Source of the DNA: Euglena gracilis
Taxonomy: Eukaryota; Euglenida; Euglenophyceae; Euglenales
Direction of reading: 5' to 3'
NCBI GenBank assembly: GCA_039621445.1
Contig: CP154956.1
Coordinates: forward strand, 68,539,565 to 68,603,564
DNA: 64,000 nucleotides
The notes under the pieces were generated by a model. That model saw only the letters and a program-made list of their open reading frames with translations, did no database searches and was not told where the DNA came from. This document shows, in pieces, positions 12,093 to 29,200 of the stretch (positions are counted from its first letter, which is position 1; each line of letters opens with the position of its first letter). The position numbers and the translations under genes are program-made.

Positions 12093-13065
12093 TGCGGGAG
12101 CTGGTTTGGGTCATTTTGTCGGGTTTGCGGCTTTGCCGGTCCCTTGGGGGGTGGGAGGCTCCTCCGGTGGTTGTTGAACCCTCCCCCCTCCCGCTGGGGC
12201 TGGGTTGCCGCTGCTGCCTTCGGCTGCGGCGGCTTTGGAGCACATCCCATTGGTTGGGGTGTGCGGGGATCGGAGGGGGGCCTGCCCGGTTTGCCCCACT
12301 CTCCCCCCTGGTGCTCCTTTGGTTGGCTGGGGGCACTGACTCCCCCCGAAAATGGCGTTCTTCGAAATTTTCCTTCATTTTTTGGAGTTCTCGGGTCAGT
12401 GCAGCGATGGTCTCTGCCATTCGCTTCAGCTGCTTGTGCACGGCTGCCCCTCGCCTGCCGTACACAGGGGTCCACTCGGCACCCTCTTCCTCTCTTTGAC
12501 CTTGGGTGCCCTGCACACTCTCAGGGCGGGAGGGTCTGAAAAATCTCATGGCGGCGGGGTTTTCTGTCTCCCCAGGGCGGTGCCCACGGGTCGCTTCCCT
12601 ATTGGGTCGCCAAGGGGCTTGGGGCCGGGGTATATCCCGCTTTGCGAACTCCCCTGCGGAACGGGTTGGCGGGGCACAGGCACCACGCTGCCTGCCGCCC
12701 GCCTGGACATTGTGCTGTCTCGCTCCGGGAGCGTGGGGCCCGGAGTGGTGGTTGGATGGCTGCCCTCGGGGGTTGCCTTCCGGGTTGTGGTGCCGAGGAC
12801 CAGGGTGGTCGGCCTCCCCAATCCTGGCGCCTTCGTGCCAGTCGTGTGACTGGCGCTCCTGGGCAGTGCTGCTGGCCATGTGGCTGGCTGCTGCTTCGTC
12901 GAGCCATTGCTGGATGGCCTCCCTCCGTTGTGGCCCGCAGCAGGCCCAGACTTGGCTTTGCAGCTCGTGGTCCCAGGAAAAGAAATTGCCTTCCCTCGGC
13001 CTGGCTGCCTGCGCCTCATTGCTGACTTCCATTCCTCGTACTTTTCCCTCCACTCTTTCGGCCAC
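4918..13065 (-). CDS. Composite 2715-aa ORF: unit 1 GIY-YIG/RT read through into unit 2 N-terminal half
   Basis: Residues about 60-90 carry the EGARIGEADHPGP motif. Poly-Gln (near residue 340), an Arg-Glu repeat and a zinc-ribbon-like CQPCPSCG follow. GIY-YIG lies at about 714-737 (MIYGAYHFPTGKWYVGQT), then RT motif A (YDFTTMYEA, ~1286), motif B (GVPMGLECSPQLANLYAY, ~1380) and YIDD (~1418). Unit 1 ends near residue 1650 in IDDLIDLTTPP. The same frame continues without a stop into unit 2: a Val-Pro repeat (~1820-1890), EWPAEWREQYERF (~2140), two GEAK-PGP motifs (~2235 and ~2385) and a second zinc ribbon (~2565). It stops at 4918. The unit 1 N-terminus lies in another frame upstream, so the first codon is not the true start. 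Read-through may be accidental, because GC-rich DNA lacks stops. Confidence 0.8.
11237..11750 (-). repeat. Near-identical block shared by Penelope units, copy in unit 1
   Basis: This is the partner of 4915-5458. Here the (CT)n tract lies on the right side (11748-11808). Within it, a unit of about 72 bp containing GGTGGCTGCCCGTCTGTCTG occurs twice or more (about 11283-11430), giving repeated Gln-Pro-Ser-Ala-Pro peptides. Confidence 0.85.
11748..11808. repeat. (CT)n microsatellite in unit 1
   Basis: A near-perfect CT run of about 60 bases, directly at the right edge of the shared 0.5-kb block. It encodes an Arg-Glu repeat in the composite ORF. Confidence 0.95.
12021..12091. repeat. (CTG)n triplet repeat encoding poly-Gln
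   Basis: A CTG triplet run of about 70 bases. On the minus strand, in the composite ORF frame, it gives a poly-glutamine tract flanked by Gln/Arg. Confidence 0.95.
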
Positions 13066-13847
13066 TCGCTCAAAGTGGTGTACTTCCGCTTCTTGGAGGG
13101 GGCTTGTGAGGACGAGTCATCGTCTTCTTGTTCTTCTTCTTCTTCGGTGAGGAATGCTTGTGGCGGCGGGGCAGGCAGCATGAGGCGATTGGCAGCCTCG
13201 ATGGCTGGGATGGCTGGGGCCTCGATGAGGCCTGTGGGTGCCGGGCCGTTGATGAGTGCATTGACTTGCACGTTTTGCACCAGAGCGGGGGGGGGCCCCT
13301 GTTGGTGGGTGGGGAGGTAGATGGGAATGGGGACCCGCACCTCGACCGGCACTGGCACCCGAACCTCCACGGGCACCTGCACTGGGACCTGCACCAGGCG
13401 CTCCACGATGCGATCCACGAAGACCGGCTCGCGGACTGGAACGGGCACCTGCCTCTCCACGATCACCGGTCGGTCCACCAGGACCACCCGCTCCTGGTAG
13501 ACCTCACGGATGGCTGGTACCGGTGGAGCTGTAGTGGAGGTCTCAGCATGGTGCTGGGAGGATGCACCATCGTGGACGGCCGGGGAGTCTTCCCCTGGCG
13601 GTGGTGGGGGTGGGAGTGGCTCCAGGACAGGGGTGGGGAGTGAAAGATCCAAAAAAGCCGGCGATCGACAGGCCAGCCTGGGCGGGGAAGCTGGGAGAGA
13701 CACTGAGGCGTCCCCCAGTGTGGAGTCAGGCTGGCCTCGGTCCCTTCCCACCTCCCACAAGAGGGCTCGGTCGCCGTCACCCCCCTGGACGTCTCCAGCA
13801 TGCAGGTTGGCAGATGTACCAGGCGGTATCAGGACCGCGGCTGACAT
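12546..13847 (-). pseudogene. Unit 1 N-terminal region with Val-Pro-Val repeats, frameshifted near 13.02 kb
   Basis: This 433-aa ORF begins with a Pro/Ser-rich region. Val/Pro/Arg repeats (REPVFVDRIVERLVQ and VPV units) follow at about residues 115-175, then an acidic EEEEE-DDD stretch, a basic KKRK and TTLSEWPKEWREKYEEW. The last motif aligns with EWPAEWREQYERF of unit 2. There, the protein continues into a Trp-rich helix, which unit 1 encodes in the next frame (SWDHELQSQVW). The real coding path therefore shifts by one frame near 13.00-13.04 kb, and the downstream part of this ORF to 12546 is out of frame. No known domain is visible; it is probably the first, non-catalytic part of the element protein. 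Confidence 0.6.
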
Positions 13848-13886
13848 CGCCGGTTGGGGAGAGGAGCATTGTATTGGAGGCGGGGA

Positions 13887-13888
<2 letters not shown>

Positions 13889-13977
<89 letters not shown>
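13889..13977. repeat. (CT)n microsatellite at the 5' side of unit 1
   Basis: A pure CT run of about 88 bases just beyond the first visible codon of unit 1. It may mark the start of the array. Confidence 0.95.
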
Positions 13978-14002
13978 TCTCAATCACGCACCCACAGCCA
14001 GA

Positions 14003-14112
14003 CACCTACGGCCGACCAGGGCCGATTATGATTTTCAGGACCCCCCGTAGGTGGGGGTTCCGACCAGGGCCGACCAGGGCCGACCAGGGCCGACTTGCAT
14101 GTGGTTGGCCGA
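14003..14112. repeat. Minisatellite with GGCCGACCAG unit
   Basis: It begins with CACCTACGGCCGACCAGGGC, followed by a short AT-rich spacer and a run of the 10-bp unit GGCCGACCAG (14066-14096). The opening 23 bases match the start of the 72-nt intron at 32248-32319 with one difference. Confidence 0.8.
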
Positions 14113-14554
14113 CCGAAGGGGAATGGATGAAGGAATTCGGCAGCTTTCCCTCTGTCTGTCTCCATCCCCCTCCGGGAGGTGTGTGACTCCCCTGGAGCCG
14201 AAGGTATCGTGCTCCTGCTGCATACCTGCGTACAGCCTCCACATTGGTGCTGTGTTCCTCCCTGGCTCGTCTGGCCTTCCCTGAGGGCAGAGGCCCAGTG
14301 ACGCTGTCATTGACAGTGCTGTCACCTTGACCCTGACGCTAACCTTCACCTCACCGTGACTGACTCTGTGATTCCCTGTCTGCATGCTGCATGCTCTTTT
14401 GTAGTGTGGCCGAATATAAGTGTGAGCAACGAGGATTTTGTGTGGATGTGCCTGATGGTTGCCTGGGGGTTTACTGTAAGGTTGCCTGGGGGTTGCCTGA
14501 GGTTCGGGTTAGGAATTTTCGTCTTCGGTTATACGGCACCATTGGATGGCTCTA

Positions 14555-14722
14555 GGGCGATGCAGGGCGATGCGGGGCCCAAAGGGGTGGGTGACCGAAG
14601 GTGCTTGATGCTGGGCGATGCTGGGTGATGCTGGATTTTTGGTGACCAGAGGTGGGGTTCCGATGCTGGGCGATGCTGGGCGATGCAGGGTGTTGCTGGG
14701 CGATGCTGGGTGACGCTGGCAT
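14555..14722. repeat. Minisatellite with GGGCGATGCT unit
   Basis: Copies of a 10-bp unit, GGGCGATGCT or GGGTGATGCT, recur between about 14558 and 14715, interrupted by a 40-base unique stretch. The DNA beyond, to about 15120, is AT-rich with many TTTTGG runs and no coding signal. Confidence 0.85.
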
Positions 14723-15119
14723 TTTTTTTGCATATTTTGAAGAATTAAACCCATTTTTGGATAATTTTCTCACAAACCTCCAGTTTTACACCCATTTTGG
14801 CCATTATGGACCAGTTTTTGCTAATTTGGGGGCTATTTGTCACTGATTTGGCAAATATTGGGCTAATTTGGGTCAATCTGAGCATTTTTTATGGCATTGT
14901 GGCCATTTTGCACCCTTTTGGTAATTTTTGGGTCATTTTTCACAATCTTTTGTGGATTTTGTTGGCGTTTTTGGGTACTTTTTGGTTATTCAAGCCATTT
15001 TAGGTCATTTTGGTTGCTTTTGGGGAGCCAATGAAGGCCTTATGGGGCACTTCTTTTTGATCTTGGCAAGACAATTCAGAAAATCATTGCATCCTTTCAC
15101 ATTTTTTTCTGTGAAGGAT
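14723..15119. other. AT-rich non-coding stretch with TTTTGGC-type runs
   Basis: A low-complexity stretch rich in CCATTTTGG and similar words. It resembles 24.88-25.16 kb and the leader of the Gypsy element in style, but I see no gene or clear element boundary. Confidence 0.5.
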
Positions 15120-15120
15120 A

Positions 15121-15195
15121 CCCCCACCTATGGCCGACTATTTGCCGACCAGGGCCAACCAGGGCCGACCAGGGCCGACCAGGGCCGACCAGAGG
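15121..15195. repeat. Second GGCCGACCAG minisatellite
   Basis: It starts with CACCTATGGCCGACTA and then shows about five copies of the 10-bp GGCCGACCAG unit. It is related to the array at 14003-14112. Confidence 0.85.
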
Positions 15196-15383
15196 CATGT
15201 TGCTGTCTTCATCGCTGCTTTCTACTTGTTTCGGCAAAATGCCCCAAATCATTTGGCAGGGTGGCAGGTTATTGGAACAATCTGTTTGCCCCTCCCCCTG
15301 CCAGGTCATTCGGGCACTGCCAAAGACAAGGGCCCCGCCAGCTTGTTTGGGAAACAGGTTGGCTGTCCCCTCCCACCCCGCAG

Positions 15384-22457
<7,074 letters not shown>

Positions 22458-23364
22458 GCCTCCACGTGAATCACACAACATCGAGGCAAATGTTAAATGT
22501 TTTTTTTGATTGATGCTCCGTTGTAATGGTCAGCGTGGTGTTGTGGTGCAGCAAGCTGCACAAATTAAAGCAAAAGCGAAAGTTTCCGATGGTCTCTGGC
22601 CTCTCTGGCCTCTGGTTTTTTTCTTTCTGTCCCTGAAGCAAACTGAGAATGCAGTTTTCGAAAAGGAGCAGATCACTTTTTGGTGTGGAAATACAACGGC
22701 AACAGCCAAATGTCCCTCAGTATGGTTTTATTTTTTTTGGTGTTTATCTTAAGCTCCTCTTCCCAAAAGAGTAAGGCCCCGGGTCTTTTTTGGGGGGGGG
22801 GGGTCCGTTGCTGAAAATCCCTAGGAGGGCTCTTGTTTTGGGGGGTCTATTTTTTTTGGATTTTTTTTGTTGAAAATTTGAACAAAAAAATACCTTCCCG
22901 TGGGAGGGTCCCAAAATAGGTCCAAAAGGGGGCGATTTTCGACAAAAGTCTCAAAAGTGCCAAATCAGACAAATGCACCATGGACAAAGGTAAAAAAAAA
23001 AATGGCAAAAAAATCACCATTTTTGGGAAGATTTTGTCAGTTTTAGGGGGGTCTATTTTATTTACTTTTTTGATTTTCCTGAAAAGCCGGAGGGGGTCTT
23101 ATTTTGGGGGGGGGGGCTTTATTTTGAGACAGCTTGTCAAAACAGCAGGACTGTGGACACAGGCACGCAGCGAGCCACGAACCATGTACCATCTGATCGT
23201 GATCACGTGCACGGTCCCAAAGCTGCCGGATTCAGGTGAGGCATCATCGGCAGGAACATCCCAGTGTTGTGGACCATCCCCACCCTGGTCCTGCCACCCG
23301 GGTCAACCATTCCCAGCTCGTCGTTGCTGCATTTTTCTGTTTCCCGCCCTCAATGTAGTCGCCG
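22458..23364. other. Intergenic stretch with G runs and T runs
   Basis: It follows the stop codon of the upstream gene. Between 22.78 and 23.12 kb there are several G12-like runs and repeated TCTATTTT segments, resembling the G/C-run inserts elsewhere in the window, but I could not find clean termini. A short ATG frame at 23184-23235 followed by GTGAGG could be an exon, but its phase does not join the next candidate exon. Confidence 0.4.
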
Positions 23365-26253
23365 ATGTGGCGTGTCCCGTCCAAGCGCCTGGCTCAACAG
23401 CCTGAGGTTGGCTCGAAGCGAGCCCGAGCTGTCCCTCCTGCCAATATCGCCGTCGGCCGCGAAGAAACTGCAAGGCAGGTGCTGTTTGCCTGTCAGAGAC
23501 ACCTTCTCAAGAGTCGGCAGGAGAGCGTTGGTGGGTCCTCTCACCCATGCTCTGAAACAACTCGTGGCACTCAGCTACCAATGGGTGGTGTGAGCATGAG
23601 ACTAGCTCCAAATGTGCTTCCAGCTGTTTTTTTTAATAAAAAAACGGACATATTCTGTATTATGTGCGATATGTTGTTATATATGTGTCCGTGTTGGATT
23701 TTTAGTTGTGTTCAAGCTTTCCTCCACAGCGCAGGTGTCTGTCCAATTCTCTGTGTTTGTGCCTGTGATTTGAACATTTTGCCAGTGTTTTCTGCATTTT
23801 TCACGACCCCCAGCGCCGCAATATGTTTCCCAGGCACTCTTGGTATAATTGATTTCCTTCTCCCAACGGCGTCCTCCCCGCAGGCAGCCGCCGGGCCGAA
23901 CTGCTTTTTCTCCGACGACAGCGCCGACAGCTCCCCCCTCTTCCCCCACACCGGCGCCACACTGTCCCCCGACCCGGGTGTGGCGGGCAGAGGCGCGAGG
24001 GAGGACGGGGGCCAACCAGTGCGCCCGCTTCCGGCGGTCCGCCCCCTTGTGCCTTCCGCAGGGGCACAGCCCACCCCGTCCGCCGCCGCCTCGGCCGCCG
24101 CCCACCACCGGCCCGCTGCCTGTGTTCCCCGGCGGGCCCCCGGCGTGCCAGCGCCCTCGTCTTCCCTGGCCGGGGCTGCCTGCCACCCGGGGCCCCCGCC
24201 GAGAGGTATGGGTGGGCCTCAGAGGCGAAGCACGCCGCAGTGGGGCCGCGTTTGTGTCCTTTCTGGGCGAAGCGCACGGCGAGGTGCCCCGGGCCGCAGG
24301 CCTGCGACAGGAAGCAGCCCACGACAGGCAACCGAGGGAACGGCCTGTTTTTGGCACAGCCTGTTGTTGGCCCATCCCTGCCATTTCTGAATCCAACTGC
24401 CAGTGGTGGCCCCCAGGGCTCCGTAGGAGACATCCAAAGAGCTTCCGGGCTTCCTTTTGCTGCCGTGGCTCAACCCAAAACAGCTGCCAGCACACCACTG
24501 CCCACACAGGAGCCAGGCTGCGGATGCGGCAACCTTCCACCTGGCCATCCCCTGCTGGGCGACAAGGCCACTGCCAACTGGCCAGGGTTTGCCATGATCA
24601 AAGTCGGTGATCAGTCATTTTGAGCACTGACACTCTTGAGCACTGATACACAGGCTGCATAACTCATCTTTTTCATTCAGGTTTCAGAGCAGAGTTTTTT
24701 GAAGGTTTGTGACCCGGGGGGGGGGGTGAGTCCAAGGTTGGGTCTTGAATGTTGGAGGAACTTGACATCTCAAAAAATCTCAGCATTCTCGAAAACCTCG
24801 ACGGGGGGTGACACAGTGGGCCGAAAATGTAATAGTACTCTGGAAAGATTTTGGGGTGGGTCAAGGCGTCCACTTTTGACCATTTTTGGCTGCTTTTGGC
24901 TGCTTTGGTCGTTATTGGCTATTTTTGGCCATTTTTTGCCATTTTTGGGCATTTTTGGCCACTTTTGGCAACTTTGGGCCAATTTTGACCACTGCCAGCT
25001 GCTTCTGGCTTCTTCTGGCTCCTTCTGGCTCCTTCTGGCTCCTTCTGGCTGTCTTTGGCAGCTCTTCACTGCGTTGTTATTTTTAGGCACCCTTTATCCC
25101 ACCTTTGGCCATTTTGGACCACTATTGGCTTTTTTTACCATTCTTGACCATTTTTGACCTTTTTTGCCATTGTTCGGCAAAATCTCGAAAAAATCTCAAT
25201 TTCTCAACAATCTCGAGGGGGGTCAAGAATCTCGACTGTGTCGGACCCACCCTCCAAAGTCAAGATCAAGACCCAACCTTGGTGGGTCTGGGCCGAGCCT
25301 CCACCCCCCCCCCCGGCCCCGGGTCGGGCCGAGGCAGGGTTTTCCTCCACTTTCGGTGCGAAGCGGAAAAAAATATAGGACCCCAAAATTGGACCCCAAA
25401 ATTGGCCCTCCCAGAAGTGACCCCCCCCCCGAGCCTGCCCCCCCCCTGGTGGGTGGGTCGGTCGGTCCAGACCCCCTCTGGGTCCTGAAAAAAAAACCTC
25501 TGTTTCTGAGTTCAGAGAGTCCTGTGCCATAAAATGGAAGGCTGGATTTTCCGAAGGAGGTTCCATTAGCTCACCGGAATGAAACTGACCCTGAGTCGAA
25601 ACCCCTGTGGAGCCGACGAAGGTGATTTGCTGTGTTTGAATATTGATATTGAAGTGTGTGTCCTGATCTGGTGACCATCTATTTCCTTCAAGCATTCATA
25701 CCGAAGGGAATTAAACACACTCATGCGGCGCACATCAAAATGATGTGTGCACCCACGATGGCACACAGGTCTGTCTGCACACAGTGGCAGACAGACAGAC
25801 GGGGAGCCTTCTGAATGGGTGGGTGGATGGCTGCACACATGCATGTGAGCAGACATTGCAGTGCATTTGCAGCGGTGCAATGAATGGAACGGAACCGGCA
25901 ATACCAGCCTGTCATTGCTCCTGGGTGTACAGCGGCGGTCCATTGGCATGTGTTTCTCAGCGGGCTCTTCATCCTCGCAGGGCACCACGGAGCTGACCCA
26001 AGACCCCATCGTACACTTCAGCGACGAGGACCTCTCCCAGGGCCGCCCCCGCCCCCCCGGGTCCTCCCACCCGAAGCCCCCCGCGGGCCGCGCTGTGCCG
26101 CCCCCACAGCGCAGCGGCCGCGGCCCCGCCCCACCCCTCGCCCCGGGCCGGGGGCGCCAGACGACGTTTGCGGAGTTCTCTCCCTTCGCCCGCCACACCC
26201 AGCGGGCCGCCTCCCTGAAGGCCACCGCGGCCGGCGGGCGGACCCGCCTCTGA
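23365..26253 (+). CDS. Probable spliced gene of unknown function, Pro/Ala-rich
   Basis: Three candidate exons: 23365 to about 23530 (ATG start, basic residues, GC-ending codons), 23884-24206 (acceptor CCCCGCAG, donor GTATGG) and 25981-26253 (acceptor CCTCGCAG, stop at 26251-26253). The second exon is open in all three frames; the frame giving FFSDDSADSS looks best. The last exon begins GTTELTQDPIVHFSDEDL and is then Pro/Arg/Gly-rich and probably disordered. Phases across the first intron are not settled, and non-conventional introns could be hidden in the GC-rich exons. No domain is recognised. Confidence is good that the last exon is coding and lower for the gene structure. Confidence 0.45.
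24690..25501. mobile_element. Possible 0.8-kb MITE-like insertion in an intron
   Basis: The ends are imperfect inverted repeats (CAGAGTTTTTTGAAGG and its complement-like partner, each running into ACCC and G/C runs). They are flanked by GTTTCAGAG (24681-24689) and GTTTCTGAG (25502-25510), a possible 9-bp duplication with one mismatch. The interior has many copies of a CATTTTTGGC-like word (24880-25160) and a GGTGCGAAGCGG hairpin core similar to the one in the 16.4-kb element. No coding capacity. Confidence 0.45.
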
Positions 26254-29200
26254 CCGTTGAGCGCCGCCAGCTACCCGTCGCCCTGGGTGATGGATTGCAC
26301 GCGTGTGTTTGTGGGGTGCTGCCCCGCCCTCCACCCTGCTTGGAGGGCCTCCCAGTCAGGACTGCACGGGAATCCCCGCAGCTCTATGGGTGGTGGGTGG
26401 GCGGGTCGACCAGCCCCCCGACCCCATCCTGCTGAATGGGGTCGACCCCCCCCCCCCACCAGGCCTTCCCGTATTTCCGGGAGCACCGATTTTGGCCGAA
26501 TTTTTTATGCATGGGTGTTGTGGTGGGTGGGGGGGTCGACCCACCCCACCTTCCAGGTGGGGGGGGGGGGTCAATGACCCCTACCAGGCCTTTCCACACA
26601 CCCCTGCAACCAGGTTGGTGGGCTCAGGAAGGGTTCTGGGGGTTAAGGGAAGATAAATTGCCAATATTTACAGATTGCTCACCTTTTTTGTTTCTGTCAT
26701 CCTTAGTTATCTTTTTTATCTTTCTTAAAAAATCGTTTTTCAAAAAAAAAGTATTTAATGCTATGTTTTATGTTCGCTTTATTTCCATTTGATCATTGTT
26801 GGTAAAATTTCGGTTCCAGAAAAGTTTCTGGTGCCATTTAAACCTCCCAGACAATCCCCTCGGCCTGGGGCTTCGGCTGCCCAAAGTATATGCTCCCCCT
26901 CGAGCACCCCTGAGAAGAATATCAAGTGGGCAAAAAGTCATCAAATTCAAAAAAATTCCCTCCGAAATAGCATACCTCGAGAAAGTGATTGGTGCAACGA
27001 AATTGTTGCAGCTCGACATAAAATGAAGCGTCAAAACTGTGCAAAATCCAAAATCCTGTATTCTGTGAATGATGTTCATTTTGGTGGGGTCTTTTTTTGA
27101 GTTTGAAAAATTTGCTCGGAAAATAATTCTTATTATATCACCCCTCTGGCAGTTCGGCCCACGACTTCGGACAGCCAAATGATGTGCGGCAACCCATGAC
27201 ACTGCCCCCCCCCCCTCTGGGGAGTATATTGGGCAGGGGATCCCAGTAGTATGATCTGGGCACCACTTGTCTGACTTCTTTGGAAAGGTCAAAAATGCGA
27301 AAACCACCTCAGCCTCATGAATGAACTGCTTGGTCTCAATTGAAAAATGGTGTATGCTTGCCAAGGAAATACAAAAATTGAAACCATCTGTCAAACGCAG
27401 GATTTGGCAGGCATTTATGAAGGTTCAACGATATGCGGCGGATGGCCAAAAAGCCCCAACGTTTGGCTTTTCCTCAAGTTTCACCCCTGGAAAACGGTGG
27501 CAATCCACATATGGAGGGCCGGTATGTGCCACCAGCAGTTCAAAAATGGACCTGAACCCCCAGAAATCAAAAAGTGGAAAGTGTCTTGCAATTTTGAGAA
27601 AGACGACATAATAAAAGCTCAAATTCGAGTTTGGCCACCTGCGTTAATTTGGGCCAAATTTTGTCCAACAATGCCCAGAAGGGTTTGGAGTTGTCACGAA
27701 AGGGGTGTGCTGCCCAACACAATAAATGTAATAGTTTGAAATGGACTGTAGCTGAAATGAACGTAGGAGGATTTTTGGCAGTTTCCAATTTTGGTTAGGT
27801 GGCAGGTTGTCGAGACTCTGTGGCACCCTCATGGTATTAAAAAAAGAGCAATGTCTATTTGCACAATTGCAAAAGCGGACCACTGGCTCAATTGCGCAAG
27901 CAAACCATTTCAAATTACCATCCTGTATTCCTGTGGTGCTGAACCCCCCCCCCCGATGAACGTTGCTGGTATTTTTCAATGATCTGTTCTTGCAAGTGTG
28001 CAAATGAAAAAATCAAATGGTTCATTTGCGCAATTGTGCAAGCGGACCAAAATTGATTTAATTTTAACCTCGACATTTCTGAGGCAAGAGGAGATGTCCA
28101 CAAAGCCGAGGTGTTTGTGCACCATATCTAAGTTGGTCAAAGAAAGCGTGTCAGGGTATTGCATTACATGCCCCCCTGAACGCTGTGGTTTCGAAGTTAG
28201 CAAATACATCCATTCGCACCAATGCATTCCGCCTCCTTTTTTTTGACTGAAAGATTGGGGAAGGGCATTTTCAACTTGTTTTTTTCAAGGATTTAATTTT
28301 GAATCGCCATTTATTTATTTATTTATTTGTTTTGATGTTTCAGGTTTTAATAAAATGTGTCCAATTTCGGACTGAAAAGGACTGGTCTTTTTTTCAAATT
28401 TTAAGCTTTTAATCATTTACCATGTTGAAGTATTCACTCAATGCAAATACATTGTCTGTGTTGTCCACTTGCACAAATGCACAAGTGGTTTGTTTGGGCA
28501 ATGCACACCATTTGCGCAATTACGGGAAACAACAACGGGAATTACAACGAATTACAACGAATTACAACGCAATTACAACGCAATTACGGGAAGCAACTGT
28601 TTGCACAAATTGTGCATGTGGTCCCTTTGCGCAGTTGTGCAAATGGTCTGTTTGTGCAAATGCGCTAAGAGGCCAACATTTTTTTTTAAAAAAAGTCAAA
28701 GTTTGGGGTATCGTGTAGGGCTCGGTCTCGCCTGCCCCAAATCGTTCCAGCAACGTCCCATTCCCATTTTGATGGGACTGTGTTGGAAGGTTTCCAAAAC
28801 ATATGTTGGGGTATGTGCCCTGGTTGCGGTGACAACTCTCTTAACTCTCCTCCACTCATAAACCCCCTGTGGTTCATAGGGTCTGGTTTGGCAGGGGGGG
28901 GGGAAATATGCACCATGCAGTTTTTTCAGTTTTTTTGCAGTTTTCACGTTTTGGTTTTTTTGCAGTTTTTTTGCACTTTTTGCACCTTTTTTTCTGAAAA
29001 AAAAACTGCACACGTGCAGTTTTTGCAGTTTTTTTTTATTTCAGTTTTGAGGAAACCTGAGGTCTGTTTTTTGGGTTGAAGGGTGCTTCTCAAGAAAGAG
29101 CATCATCTGTTCATGAGTTGTGTTGTCTACAATTATCCCACCAATTGTCTTGCCCCCAACTGCCTTGCCAACTGCCTTGTCTCTTAATACAACAGAGATT

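Larger units (their letters stand above)
1..13990 (-). mobile_element. Tandem array of permuted Penelope-like elements (three units)
   Basis: Three head-to-tail units on the minus strand share one module order. First come Val/Pro repeats, an acidic/basic stretch with an EWP-EWRE motif and a GEA-PGP motif, then a zinc-ribbon-like CxxCxxC, GIY-YIG, and an RT ending in an IDDL-TPP tail. Unit 1 spans about 13.85-8.1 kb, unit 2 about 8.1-1.18 kb, and unit 3 starts at 1185 and leaves the window at base 1. The GIY-YIG domain lies before the RT, the reverse of canonical Penelope elements and like the Chlamys/Naiad clade. Tandem copies are common for Penelope-like elements. The units differ strongly in RT sequence but share a nearly identical 0.5-kb block. 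I saw no LTRs; whether flanking pseudo-LTRs exist is unresolved. Confidence 0.82.

Noticed and set aside
23184-23235. Candidate first exon MYHLIVIT
   Set aside because: Joining it to the next candidate exon creates a stop; phase does not fit.
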